This document shows positions 11,801 through 20,424 of a DNA stretch of 31,185 nt, in pieces (position 1 is the first letter of the stretch; each line of letters starts with the position of its first letter). The notes under the pieces were generated by a model. The model saw only the letters and a list, made by a program, of their open reading frames with translations, ran no database searches and was not told where the DNA came from. The translations under genes were made by a program, and so were the position numbers. The stretch comes from Diphasiastrum complanatum (lineage: Eukaryota > Streptophyta > Lycopodiopsida > Lycopodiales > Lycopodiaceae), in NCBI GenBank assembly GCA_029204225.1, contig MU836274.1, positions 1 through 31,185 on the forward strand, read 5' to 3'.

Positions 11801-13729
11801 CCGATGATCTTGAAGTTATGATCCATGTCTTTTACAGAGCACTTGTCCTTCATAAATTCCACCTTCCACTATTGATCTGTCATAACTCCAACTAATAATA
11901 GATTTGTTTATTTTGCCTAAAGATTCTGCCTGATCATTCGAGGTATTCTTATTCCATTTATTCTTCTTCTTTTGCTTACCCTTAAATTTTACCACTGATG
12001 CTTTAGCCTCATTGCCTTCAATCTGGCTCCTACAAACCTCTCGTCATTGCTCCTCCTACAACATGATTCCATGCAGCTCCTCAATTGCACGTATTCTTTC
12101 CCTTGCTGCAATGCCACTGACAACGGCTTGAAATTCTTCTCTCAGTCCATTTAAGCAAGTTTGAACAAGTTCCATATCCCTTACTGCTTCTCCAATAGAA
12201 TGAAGGTCATCTTGCAGTGTCTTAATGCGCATGAAATAGTTTAAATAACCTTTAACCAATCAAATTTACACAAAGAAACTAGATTTTGGTTTATAACAGT
12301 TTGCTTATTTTGTGAGTTCAAGATCACACATTATAGGGTTGACAAAATTGCATCATCACTGTCTCATAGGTGAAATAATCATGAGAAAACTTGATCATGA
12401 ATTATTCTATTTATGTTATGCTTGCATGTGAACAATCAGTGTTTGAGAGAATGCATTTGAATCAACACCTTGTTTGTTCTTCTACACGTGGGCCACATTC
12501 CAAAAAGGTCTAAATTTATCTAGTTAAATTGTAAGATCCATTTAACTTGAGTTTCAAGGGTTGTCAAGGTGTTGGAAAACTACCTTGATTAGGGATATAT
12601 CAAACCTAGCTACTCACCTTTTATTTCGCCTATAATTTCATCCAGAAAAGACCGGACCTTTAGGATGTGTATTATTTATCAAGGGCATCATTGCAAGGAG
12701 CAACACCATGAGCAAAAGAAGCATCAAAGATATTAATCATCCAATGTACATTCCATAAGAGGATATTCAAAACACATACCTTTCCCATTTTACACACCAA
12801 GTTTTTGGCTATGCTCATAAATGATGTGCTCCTATTGATGTGAGGTTTTGAAATTTATATACCACACTCATCTACAAGAAATAAGTGATGGTGAATGTGA
12901 TGTAGCTTCATTCAATATTCCAAGATTTGCACAACAATATTCTCTACGCCAAACACTATATAGTTGATAGCTAGAGGAGGTGAAGGCGACTCAAAAAGAG
13001 AACTTAAATTTCCAACACGTGAACCACGATACCTCTCTTTTAGTCAATAAGGTGACATTTGCTTATGGAAACCTCTGATACAAACGAAAGAACCTTGTAA
13101 CTGAGAAAACCAAGGAAAGAACTTGATCATACTAAAGTCTCTTAGGAGCTGGTTGATAAGAATCTAAGTATTCTAGACAATATCAAGCTTCAATACCATA
13201 TTGATGAATCTTGAGGGATGACGGAGATTAATGGTTCATGATTGAACTGCCTGAGTACATGAGTGTGGATCAAATTGATCGAGTTTCAATTGCACAGAGA
13301 TTTCGACGACTTTGCTGATTCCCTTTTTTTTCAGGAAAACTACTAGTTAGTCTTATGATTCCGCGAGATTGGAAACCTAAAAATTTGCAATAGGTATTCA
13401 AAGCGAGAAAAAGCAAAGAAAATCTCACAGCAGTAAAAAGAAAAGCCCGCAATGCCCCTCCTTGGCGCAACCACAGCAGAATTTCATCCACCAAGGACCT
13501 CGCAGCTTGCTGCAAAGAAGGGCCCTTCTCACTCAGCACATATCTGACTCTATCACCAAAAGAATGCTCCCCATGCTTGTTGCTGTCGCTTCCATTCAGT
13601 ATCTCACCGATCATGTCCTTCACAACACCCGCCAGGTGCTCCGCCCTCGCAGCAGAGGACCTGGATCCGGCTTGCACAACAGCTGATGGCTTCGCATCTT
13701 CTTCTCCAGCTTTAGTCATCTCCTCGCTG

Positions 13730-13734
<5 letters not shown>
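8774..13734 (-). CDS. three-exon gene for a small hydrophobic membrane protein
   Basis: Exon 1 (13734-13429) encodes 102 residues: an acidic N-terminus, an Ala-rich part and a probable amphipathic helix ending LRQGGALRAFLFTA. It closes at GCT followed by GTGAGA. Exon 2 (9617-9380) opens after TTTATGCAG in the same phase (0) and adds about 79 almost wholly hydrophobic residues rich in Leu, Val, Ala and Thr, enough for two or three membrane passes or an oleosin-like hairpin. It ends at G followed by GTAAGT (phase 1). Exon 3 is less certain (separate entry) and would give 206 residues in all. The shape recalls uncharacterised plant membrane proteins and lipid-droplet-associated proteins such as LDIP; I cannot assign a name. 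The two start codons M1 and M6 are both possible; M1 touches a (GA)n tract. The first intron is about 3.8 kb and full of transposon scraps. Confidence 0.6.
8982..9040 (-). mobile_element. tRNA-derived SINE-like head
   Basis: Read on the minus strand, TAGCTCCGTTGG (9027-9016) matches the polymerase III A-box consensus TRGCNNAGYNGG at all but one base. TGTTCAAATCC (8993-8983) matches the B-box GGTTCRANYCC at all but one base. They start 34-35 bases apart, closer than in a true tRNA, and the flanks cannot form a full cloverleaf, so a SINE head or tRNA pseudogene is likelier than a working tRNA. A CT-rich stretch and an AATAAAACTTTC sequence follow. It lies in the last intron of the membrane protein gene, on the same strand. 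Confidence 0.5.
9380..9617 (-). CDS. exon 2 of the hydrophobic membrane protein gene
   Basis: This exon carries the hydrophobic core. It begins VGTVILLALSGLATFLVFFL after a clean TTTATGCAG acceptor and runs through TNAIAVGFLMSLTAVGAF and an aromatic FFTALTVIYVG segment to VLFVA before a textbook GTAAGT donor. There are no charged residues across nearly 80 positions. Both splice sites agree with the frame, which makes this the best-supported part of the gene. Confidence 0.7.
9761..9980. repeat. perfect 110-bp tandem duplication
   Basis: The unit beginning TTATTAGAATGTAGTAGGCC and ending CACTTTGCCTG occupies 9761-9870 and again 9871-9980. I compared the copies base by base and they are identical. 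It sits in the intron near exon 2. Identity implies a recent event or an assembly artefact. Confidence 0.97.
10996..11151 (+). pseudogene. Ty3/gypsy reverse transcriptase to RNase H fragment
   Basis: Translation from 10996 gives SLGHIIRIEGTKVHPAKVKV followed by IREWPVP. This is the conserved stretch at the C-terminal end of the gypsy RT domain (usual form LGHI-S-GI-VDP-KV-AI-WP-P). A TGA follows at 11080-11082. In another frame from 11093, TFLKNDLLTTPSLCYPDLN matches the start of the gypsy RNase H region (L-TAPVL-YPDF). About 30 codons that normally lie between are missing, so this is a scrap with an internal deletion and a frameshift. It ends abruptly at about 11151 against an opposite-strand copia scrap. 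Confidence 0.75.
11140..11349 (-). pseudogene. Ty1/copia GAG-pre-integrase fragment
   Basis: The minus frame encodes YRLNALLKK and then LWHRRLAHLNFNNLILLKKL. This is the GAG-pre-integrase domain with the W-H-x-R-L-x-H zinc-site signature that opens copia integrase. Nothing of the integrase core follows; the frame stops where the gypsy scrap on the other strand begins. It may come from the same minus-strand copia element as the gag piece at 11816-12259, with the protease region lost between them. Confidence 0.75.
11350..11815. other. no coding content seen between copia scraps
   Basis: This stretch holds a short (GT)n run near 11440-11450, poly-A stretches and no frame with copia protease or zinc-knuckle motifs. 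It separates the pre-integrase and gag pieces. Confidence 0.4.
11816..12259 (-). pseudogene. Ty1/copia gag fragment
   Basis: The frame begins YFMRIKTLQDDLHSIGEAV and continues DMELVQTCLNGLREEF. This matches the UBN2-type gag of plant copia elements, where a Y-F-x-R-L element is followed by L-x-G-L-x-x-x-F. It then reads HGIML, a TAG, EEQ, a TGA, and a basic tail (KFKGKQKKKNKWNKN) to a TAA at 11816-11818. The two internal stops are one C-to-T change from CAG and CGA. The gag N-terminus is missing or too degraded to see. Confidence 0.75.
13184..13198 (-). other. possible copia primer-binding site
   Basis: On the minus strand, TGGTATTGAAGCTTG resembles the initiator-Met tRNA primer site of plant copia elements (TGGTATCAGAGC plus TTG), with three adjacent mismatches, and follows a possible LTR end (CATCA-ATA). 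It lies upstream of the minus-strand gag scrap in the right orientation, though farther away (about 0.9 kb) than usual. Confidence 0.3.
13429..13734 (-). CDS. exon 1 of the hydrophobic membrane protein gene
   Basis: This exon begins MISEEMTKAGEEDAKPSAV and encodes the soluble N-terminal half, with an SSAARAEHLAGVVKDMIGEI helix and a second one (SLQQAARSLVDEILLWLRQ) leading into the membrane region. The donor is GCT followed by GTGAGA at 13428. Reading on past it gives only a basic, low-hydrophobicity tail, which supports splicing here. Confidence 0.65.

Positions 13735-13769
<35 letters not shown>
13735..13769. repeat. (CT)17 microsatellite abutting a start codon
   Basis: An uninterrupted CT run on the plus strand, so (GA)n on the coding minus strand. 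Its last base touches the ATG of the membrane protein gene, which would put it in the 5' untranslated region. GAGA-type repeats in plant 5' regions can bind BBR/BPC proteins; whether this one does is unknown. Confidence 0.95.
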
Positions 13770-13772
<3 letters not shown>

Positions 13773-13965
13773 TCGCTAATGCAGAAAAATATGAGGCATT
13801 AACGGAAAAGGAAGAAAGTCATTCCCTATGGATATAGCATATGCTATGGAAAAGGCAATACTCTTCAAGTCAACTTAAAGTCAATGAGTCTTAAATTTTA
13901 AGGGTAATTGGGCACAAAAAGATTTGTCACATTGTGAACAACTTCATTGCAATAACTCTGGGTCC

Positions 13966-14105
13966 TTTGGATGCACCTCCCTATGCAGGTCTTAAATAGC
14001 AAATTCATGTATCTCATGCCCACGCTTTAGATGCACTTGTATATGTAAGTCATAAATAGCATAAAGATTATGTGTCTCTCTTTTTTGGATGCATCCTTGC
14101 GCTCT
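13966..14105. repeat. degenerate 60-bp tandem repeat
   Basis: TTTGGATGCAC at 13966, TTTAGATGCAC at 14026 and TTTGGATGCAT at 14084 open units of 58-60 bp. The first two units also share a GTCTTAAATAGCA/GTCATAAATAGCA block and a TGTATCTC/TGTGTCTC block. About 2.3 copies are present. Confidence 0.75.
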
Positions 14106-14696
14106 CAACATGCATGATGCACCACCTGTGAATGATTGATTTTGCAGTTCAACACTATCAATCAGACAAGCTATCTAATAGTAGAACCGCAAGAACTGAA
14201 AGAAATAGTACACCACACCCAACAACACTTTGAGAACTATATATTCCAGCGTTCGGACGGGAAGGGGCGCGTCCGCGTCTGGGGTGGATGCATTTTATTT
14301 TTTAATTTTTTTTTAGTGTATTTTTAATTTTTTTTGTCTGGACGCATGTCTTGGAGCCTACAAGTCTTTACAACAGGCCACTTATACCTTTGATTCAATC
14401 AAAATAAAAATCTAAGAAAGTGGAGTACTAGAACTTTTCAATTTTTTTCAATGAAATAGGCCTTCTTTGGCCATTGTATTGTTTGTAAACATGACAATGT
14501 GCTATTTTATCTATAGGCACAGGAGTAGTGTTTCTATAATGTCGAAAAGTCGCACACTTGCAAAGGCAATTAAATTCACTTCTCATTTTCCTTTACATGG
14601 ATAATAAATATAGGCTGCAAATCAGGGCTATTCCATAGTATTCCAAAAATACAAAAGTAATGTCGAAATAATGTTGAAATCATTATAAATTGAAAA
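14106..14696. other. no gene; GC-rich patch and poly-T
   Basis: A short GC-rich segment (around 14250-14290, GGGAAGGGGCGCGTCCGCG) stands out against AT-rich surroundings. It is followed by long T-rich runs at 14294-14335. No coding or RNA feature is supported. Confidence 0.4.
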
Positions 14697-15074
14697 GACA
14701 TTAACCTCCGTCGTTCTTCCACCACGCAAGGGGCTATTGCATCTCAAGCAGCTCAAAAAAAGGAGTGAAATTATAATGGTCGTGCACCCGGTGAAGATTT
14801 CTTCCCCTTTGCCTTGGAAACATATGGTTGTCTTCACAAGAAATTTAAGGATTTTTTATCTTTATGTGCATATCTTATGGTGAAACGCCAAGGAAAAAGC
14901 ATTGCCTTACCTTCCGTCATTGTTTCTTTCTACCGTCAGCGTATTTCTATTGCATTACAACATTCACAAGCGGTTTCAATTCTTCGACGGGCTCGGTTTG
15001 CAGGAGCGGCTGCATTACCTATTACTGGATCTATTTTAGTTAGTGATTTACATCAAGCAGTCGGTTTTGAGTAG
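14697..15074 (+). pseudogene. C-terminal tail of a LINE-like non-LTR retrotransposon ORF2
   Basis: The frame reads TTQGAIASQAAQKKE, a TGA at 14766-14768, NYNGRAPGEDFFPFALETYG, then a hydrophobic and basic stretch with RQRISIALQHSQA and a final TAG at 15074. This order is familiar from the tail following the reverse transcriptase in LINE-type ORF2 proteins of mosses, ferns and algae: a QGA-A-A block, then F-PF--ETYG-LH, then R-R-S-ALQ-x-NA. No reverse transcriptase core is visible upstream, so the copy looks 5' truncated, as LINE insertions usually are. The stop is one transition from CGA. Confidence 0.65.
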
Positions 15075-15308
15075 TTAGCTTATTATTTTAAGTTTTACTT
15101 AGCTATTGGATAGCTTAATTCATTTTTTCCATTCTACGGTATTATTTTAAATACTTTAATTTTCTTGTATGATCATGGGTTTTTCCATCATTTTTTAAAA
15201 GCAGGGATATTATTATTTAAACTCATTCTTTTTCCACTACCAAAAATTCATTTTGATAGCAGAATTCACAACATGTTTACTTACTTTGAACTTCTTGTAG
15301 CTTCAATA

Positions 15309-15334
15309 TGTGTGTGTGTGTGTGTGTGTGTGTG
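15309..15334. repeat. (TG)13 microsatellite
   Basis: A clean TG run placed immediately before TACTAGT and the CCGTCGTTGACGG repeat. It is in the same arrangement, inverted, as at the start of the window. Confidence 0.95.
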
Positions 15335-15560
15335 TACTAGTAAAGAGTGCCCGTCGTTGACGGAACAATGGACGGCCGACGATCTAGTGGGTATGCCCAT
15401 CATTGACGGGCGGTCCGAATGCGATCTCAAATGGTCGGAAGTGCTCTAGAACGGCCATCAAATGGCCACAAATAGACCTAATGCGTTCCTTTGCGATCAA
15501 AATGCGGTCTCAAATGGCTGCAAGTGCCCTCATGCGGTGTAAAATGGTCGGAAGAAGAAG
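15335..15560. repeat. GTTGACGG / AAATGGTCGGAAGTG repeat block
   Basis: GCCCGTCGTTGACGG at 15349-15363 recurs as GCCCATCATTGACGGGCGG near 15396-15414. GCGATCTCAAATGGTCGGAAGTGC recurs in altered form as GCGGTCTCAAATGGCTGCAAGTGC and AAATGGTCGGAAG farther on. The block is GC-richer than its surroundings and shares its leading edge with the window start in inverted orientation. It may be the terminus of an uncharacterised transposon family. Confidence 0.6.
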
Positions 15561-15964
15561 AATTTAATACAAATGCGCAAATGAACAAAACAGTAGTGTA
15601 GACAAAATCTGCACTCTGATTGATTGAAAATGAGTACAATAGCTTGAAGTAATAACTTCAGCTTATTCGTTGAGTGTAATAACACTGGCAATAGTAATTT
15701 TGATTAGAATTGAGAGTCTCACTCAGTCAGTTGATTGTTCTAATTGATATATTACAAAATATCTTCTACTTGCTAAACATCTAATTAGCATTAAATGCTA
15801 TCTACTACATTTATTACAATCGCCTTTGAATGTACAAAGTAGGCGGACTGTTAATGCGATGCCGTGGGTTGGATTTCTAACCAACAGTATCGAAATTTAC
15901 ACTGTACTGAAAATATACAAAGACTCAAAAATTTACACTGACTCAAGAAATTACATAATGATTC

Positions 15965-16330
15965 AGAAAATTCTGATTTTGGGTATCAAAAAATTACAAA
16001 TTTTTTGAGTCAATTCCGTATCAAAAAATTTTGATTTTGGGTATCGAAAAAGTCCGAATTTTTCGAATCGATCCCATTTCAAAAAATTCTGATTTTGGGT
16101 ATCGAAAATTTTCGAATTTTTAGAGTCAATCTCGTATCGAAAAAACAGGCCAGCAGCGATGGTTTAGGAGGAAAGCCGATGGTACTTGACGGGTGGCCGA
16201 TGTATGTGTATGTACGTGGCCGAAGTACCACGGGTGGACGTCTGATCTTGGGTATAAAAAATTTACAAATTTTTCGAGTCAATCCCGTATGAAAATTTTT
16301 TGATTTTGGGTATCCCATTATCTGATATTT
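15965..16330. repeat. 58-bp satellite-like array, interrupted
   Basis: GATTTTGGGTATC recurs at 15975, 16033 and 16091 and, after a ~95-bp insert, as GATCTTGGGTATA at 16244 and GATTTTGGGTATC at 16302. The spacing within each group is exactly 58 bp. Units share a TTTTTGAGTCAATCCCGTATC-like part. The insert (about 16147-16241) is GC-richer and contains GGTACTTGACGGGTGGCCGA, reminiscent of the block at 15.35-15.42 kb. Confidence 0.9.
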
Positions 16331-16375
16331 TCGACCCAAGGCTTTTCCGACCCACTGTAACTCTTCTAAAAGAGG

Positions 16376-16520
16376 TCGGGTCTAACTTTTTCAACCCTGG
16401 TCATCCTTGTCAAAAATCCGACCCAAAGGTAAAGTCTGACCCTTGGCCGAGTCAAATCAGGTCTGACTTTTTCGACCCTGGTCATCCTTGTCAAAAAAAT
16501 CCGACCCAATGGTAAAACTC
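16376..16520. repeat. 81-bp tandem repeat, two copies
   Basis: CTGGTCATCCTTGTCAAAAA occurs at 16398 and 16479. The shared unit extends from GGTCTGACTTTTTCGACC on the left to ATCCGACCCAA-GGTAAA on the right, with a few mismatches. Confidence 0.85.
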
Positions 16521-16589
16521 CCCAATGGAAAAAATCCAATCCAAAACATGTTTCGGCCCAATGGCATCCAGTCAAAAACATATTTTACG

Positions 16590-16765
16590 ACCCTTGGTTG
16601 TTTCGGGTCAAAATTTTTCGACCCTTGGTCAGGTCGGGTCGGGTCGAGTCAAAATTTTCCAACCCTTGGTCTCGGGTCGAGTCGGGTCGGGTCGAAATTT
16701 TCTGACCCTTGTTTGGTTCGGGTCAGGTCGGGTTGAAATTGGTCGGGTCGGGTTGGGTCGGAACA
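16590..16765. repeat. GGGTC-rich repeat
   Basis: Units of about 45-55 bp alternate CGACCCTTGGT with runs of GGGTC (for example GGTCGGGTCGGGTCGAGTC) and an AAAATTTT core. The right end (about 16719-16760) holds five GGG runs in about 40 bases and could form a G-quadruplex on the plus strand. Confidence 0.8.
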
Positions 16766-17307
16766 CAAAATCATCCTATCTGATGAGTTATAGTTCTGAA
16801 GTGATTTTCAAGTCCATTTTGGGACAATATAGGGATACTATCAACGACTAACAACAATGTATATCTACCCTAATTTGATTGTCGCAAAGGCTTATTGAAA
16901 CCAAAAGCGCCAATAGTTGTAAAAGAGATCACATGATTTTGTTTGAGCTTTGTGAACAAAAATGAGCTACAATTTGGTCCATTTGCAATAAAGAGACAAA
17001 AACATTACCATCAACAAAATTCAACTTCAGCTATCATACACAACACGTTTGTGATCAACTTCTCTTTTTTATTTGAAGACAAAAATCAACGTCCTCTCAT
17101 CCAGAATACGTTTATGAATTACAGAGAAATTTTTACAACAGTTCTCTATTCCTTAAGCATAAAGATAGTGGAAACTAGATTTCAGACATGATTCACAATT
17201 TGATGGATGAAAATTAGGTGAACATTGTAATAGTAGACAGTTTTTGAGCAAGTTGATAAGCGGTAGCCCCATAATCACAATATCCTTAGTATCGGGAGCC
17301 ATGGGGA

Positions 17308-17610
17308 CTACGCCTTGTTCAATGAGGCAAGGTAGATACAACGTAAGAGCAAGACATAAAGATGTCTAAGGATAGAATACATATAGTGGAACCTTAAAGT
17401 TGTTATTCGTATCTTGAGACCATAAAACATAGAAATCGTCGATAATACATAGCGAATGAGGAGCAGAACTCCATCTCTTCTTTTATATAAAAGATATGTA
17501 CATCCCAAAATTGCTAAGATAATTGCTGCTACTATCAATCTCGCTATAACACCTCTTGACTGATGATTTTTGCCAGTAGGTGCAGCGGAAAAGTCTAGTG
17601 GGCATTCCAT
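17308..17610 (-). CDS. unrecognised ORF with one membrane segment
   Basis: The 100-codon frame begins MECPLDFSAAPTGK and has a clear hydrophobic segment (GVIARLIVAAIILAILGCTY) followed by LLYKRRDG, a typical stop-transfer pattern with a short outer part and a basic inner flank. An AG precedes the ATG directly, so this could be an internal exon of a single-pass protein such as a receptor kinase rather than a complete gene. I see no kinase, leucine-rich or other domain nearby. The tail after residue 45 looks like read-through of an intron or decayed sequence. Confidence 0.25.
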   Translation of the reverse strand: MECPLDFSAAPTGKNHQSRGVIARLIVAAIILAILGCTYLLYKRRDGVLLLIRYVLSTISMFYGLKIRITTLRFHYMYSILRHLYVLLLRCIYLASLNKA

Positions 17611-20424
17611 CTAAAAATTTTATTTGCACTAGCCGTATACAGAAAACTTCTATCTTAGATGTATCAAAACATCAAACAAAGAGTAGAATTCTTGTAAAGA
17701 AGACCTTCTTTGAATCTGTCATCAATGCATTGACCGTTTGTTTGAAGGCTGGAGTTGGTTCTATTCATCTTCATGCACCCAACACACCATCATTCTCACA
17801 ATGGAGGGCAGGGAGAGTGATGGAGGGAAGTTGACTGAATCCCACAAAATAAAACATGACATTCTTTCAATTTCCTGTTGGCCGGATCTGCACACATCTC
17901 AATCTGAACATGGTGACAAAATCTTAGACACATATGCATAGCAAGTACACTCATCAAAATAAACAGTTGCTTTCATTTAATTCTCGTTTGCTCACATCTC
18001 ACTCCAAACATCATCAAATAAAAACTCATACAGAAAGGTTTGCATAGCCAGCAAATGCATTTGAATAAACCACTGTTGGTTCTTTGATTCAACAAAATTC
18101 ATTTACAAAAGCAGCAAGGCTGAGTGAAGTTCTGGCGAGTCTTGGATGCTTTTCTTAATCTATGAAAACATTCTACTAATTGCTTAATCATGTGCAACCT
18201 TACAAATGAAGCATAGATATAAGCAAGGGCCACCCAGGTCCCAATCGAGAGAGACCTGATTGAGAGACCCATTTCACAGATATTCCAACATCAACAAATA
18301 ATTGCAGAGAAGCTCTAATAGTTTCTTTGCAAAAGTAGAAAGTTTGCAGATGATGTGCACACTTTCTTGCAGTAATAATTATGTCTTGTGATCATAAATC
18401 GATTGTGAAAGATAGATTCGCATGATCTGCTAATGAAGCCAGCACTTTCAAATGCAAAAGATGATTCCCTTGACCTACCACAAACACGCCGCTTGATATA
18501 TGCAGTTAGAAGTGTAATGAACACTCCCGAGTTTGCTTGTGAGCCTCTATCGCGGAATTCTCTTTATAGCCTTCAAAGTATCTTCCACACCAGAAATAAG
18601 ATTATGCGAAATTGTTTATCACGAATCCTACTTTGCAGAATGTGATAGCAGAATAATAAGGTTGATCTCAGAAGTCAAACCCAATGAATCCAGAGCAATT
18701 TGATCTATAAGGTCACAATGTCATTGCAAGATAGCAGAAGCAGGAACATTCCTAGTGATGGAGGGTTCCTATTGATGGTTGGGTGCCTGGATCATGGTGG
18801 AGCAAGCCAAATGATTCAGATTTGACAGTTGGAATGATAGTTCATGGAGTTGATAATTGCATTTTCATTTGTGCAAGTTAGGCTATTCAAATTCTTTACT
18901 ATGACATTTTAAAAGCTAAATGGAGCTAGCTATGTAGATGCCCACATTCTTCAAACAATCATAGAGAGGAAGCTATAGTAGGGTTTGATTTTGACCCATG
19001 ATTGAATGCTCAGTTCTGATGATGTGTCCATATTGAAACCAACAATGGGGTTGGTCATGATCATCCATCCTCCATCCTGCAGATGTATTTCTCATCTTGA
19101 TTCAACAAAATCTCATAGAAATATGTTGCTCATCGGTGAAAAGAACTTTGAAAACTAAATCTACTCCATATCCCCTGCTCCTGATCATAGACTGCTTCCA
19201 AATCATTAACAAGTGATTGAGCAGGTTCCATAAATACTTTCAGTATTTTCCATCTTTTGTAGCTTCTAATGTTTTGCAGGTTAATACCCAAACTATAATG
19301 TTGTTCTGAAACCTGAATTTGAATCTATAGCTTTGAGCTTTCTTAATATCTCACGGTGGGTTGCTTCCACATGCACTGCTGAGGTGCTTCTAGCATCTAC
19401 AGCCACTATAAAAGCCAACTGCTTAACTAACATGGATGTGAAGGATTATTCTCCATGCATAGAGCTACAGATTTGACATATACTTGCTTTGCAAAGGTGC
19501 ATTCCTATGTCATATCTTTCCTTGGTGCAAGAAACTGAATAAAAAAGCCTTAGAGAACTTCACCCTTGCCTTGCGTACACGGTAAATAAGACATGCATAT
19601 CAAATAATTCAATTATGTTCATGAATAGTAGGCCCCATTATATCAAGATCTAGACAACATTGGACACACAGATCGTATATGCATTGATATCATGGCAAAT
19701 GGGGATTTACTTACTACTATTGAGGTTGAGCAGGACTGGACCTTATTCTACATTAGAACAGAACTGACACTTTTACAACAAGATATCTCCGAACATTTCA
19801 GCTTTATATTGAATGGAAAATTGGTATGTGAAATCTATCAATTTGTATATTAATTTGTATTTATTATCCTTTTTGTCAATATTCGAATCACTCATTGTAA
19901 TTTTATTAATGTATGTTTGTGCAGATACGTAAAAGACATGAAGAGAAAATCAATGCAAAGATTTGGGAGGAATTGTTCAGATAATAGAGCAATCATAATA
20001 CAAGAAAACTCTCATAAATATCAATATATTTCTCATTTTCTGAGAATGTACATGTGCGTCCCGTATTTTACAATGGATGTTTTTATCCCATTGTCTCTAT
20101 CTTTCTATATGCCCATAGTTATTACAGGACATTACATAAAAAATGTATATATCTATTTAATCTATTATTTATAGCTCATAGTAATATGGATTATCTCCAC
20201 CCTGCACTAGTGTCAGTTGTGGACTCCTCCCATTTCCGCAGCTGGACTAGGTGTTGCATGAGATAATAAGTTCACCAACATTTGTTAACGAAACTCATAT
20301 ATCTCATTCATTATAAATGCTCGACATTTATACTACAAATCCAAAATAACCAAGTCAATTGACTTATCAGAAACCAAATCGAAAATAATCAAAAATAGCT
20401 TAGTTAGGCCATTAACTAGTCTAT
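17611..20424. other. no recognised gene or repeat
   Basis: Several open frames of 60-85 codons occur (18433-18645 plus, 19917-20174 plus and others) but have no domain, composition or splice signal that sets them apart. The sequence is AT-rich throughout. The last 200 bases would be downstream of the minus-strand protease-like gene. Confidence 0.4.

Larger units (their letters stand above)
9618..13428 (-). other. large first intron packed with transposon fragments
   Basis: This is the inferred 3.8-kb phase-0 intron of the membrane protein gene, with GTGAGA at the donor and ATGCAG at the acceptor. It contains the 110-bp duplication, a plus-strand gypsy scrap, minus-strand copia scraps and a possible copia primer-binding site. 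Parts of 9981-10990 and 12260-13180 show nothing I recognise. Confidence 0.55.

Noticed and set aside
15965-16330. CRISPR-like array because of regular spacing
   Set aside because: Whole 58-bp units repeat rather than short repeats with unique spacers, and the context is eukaryotic.
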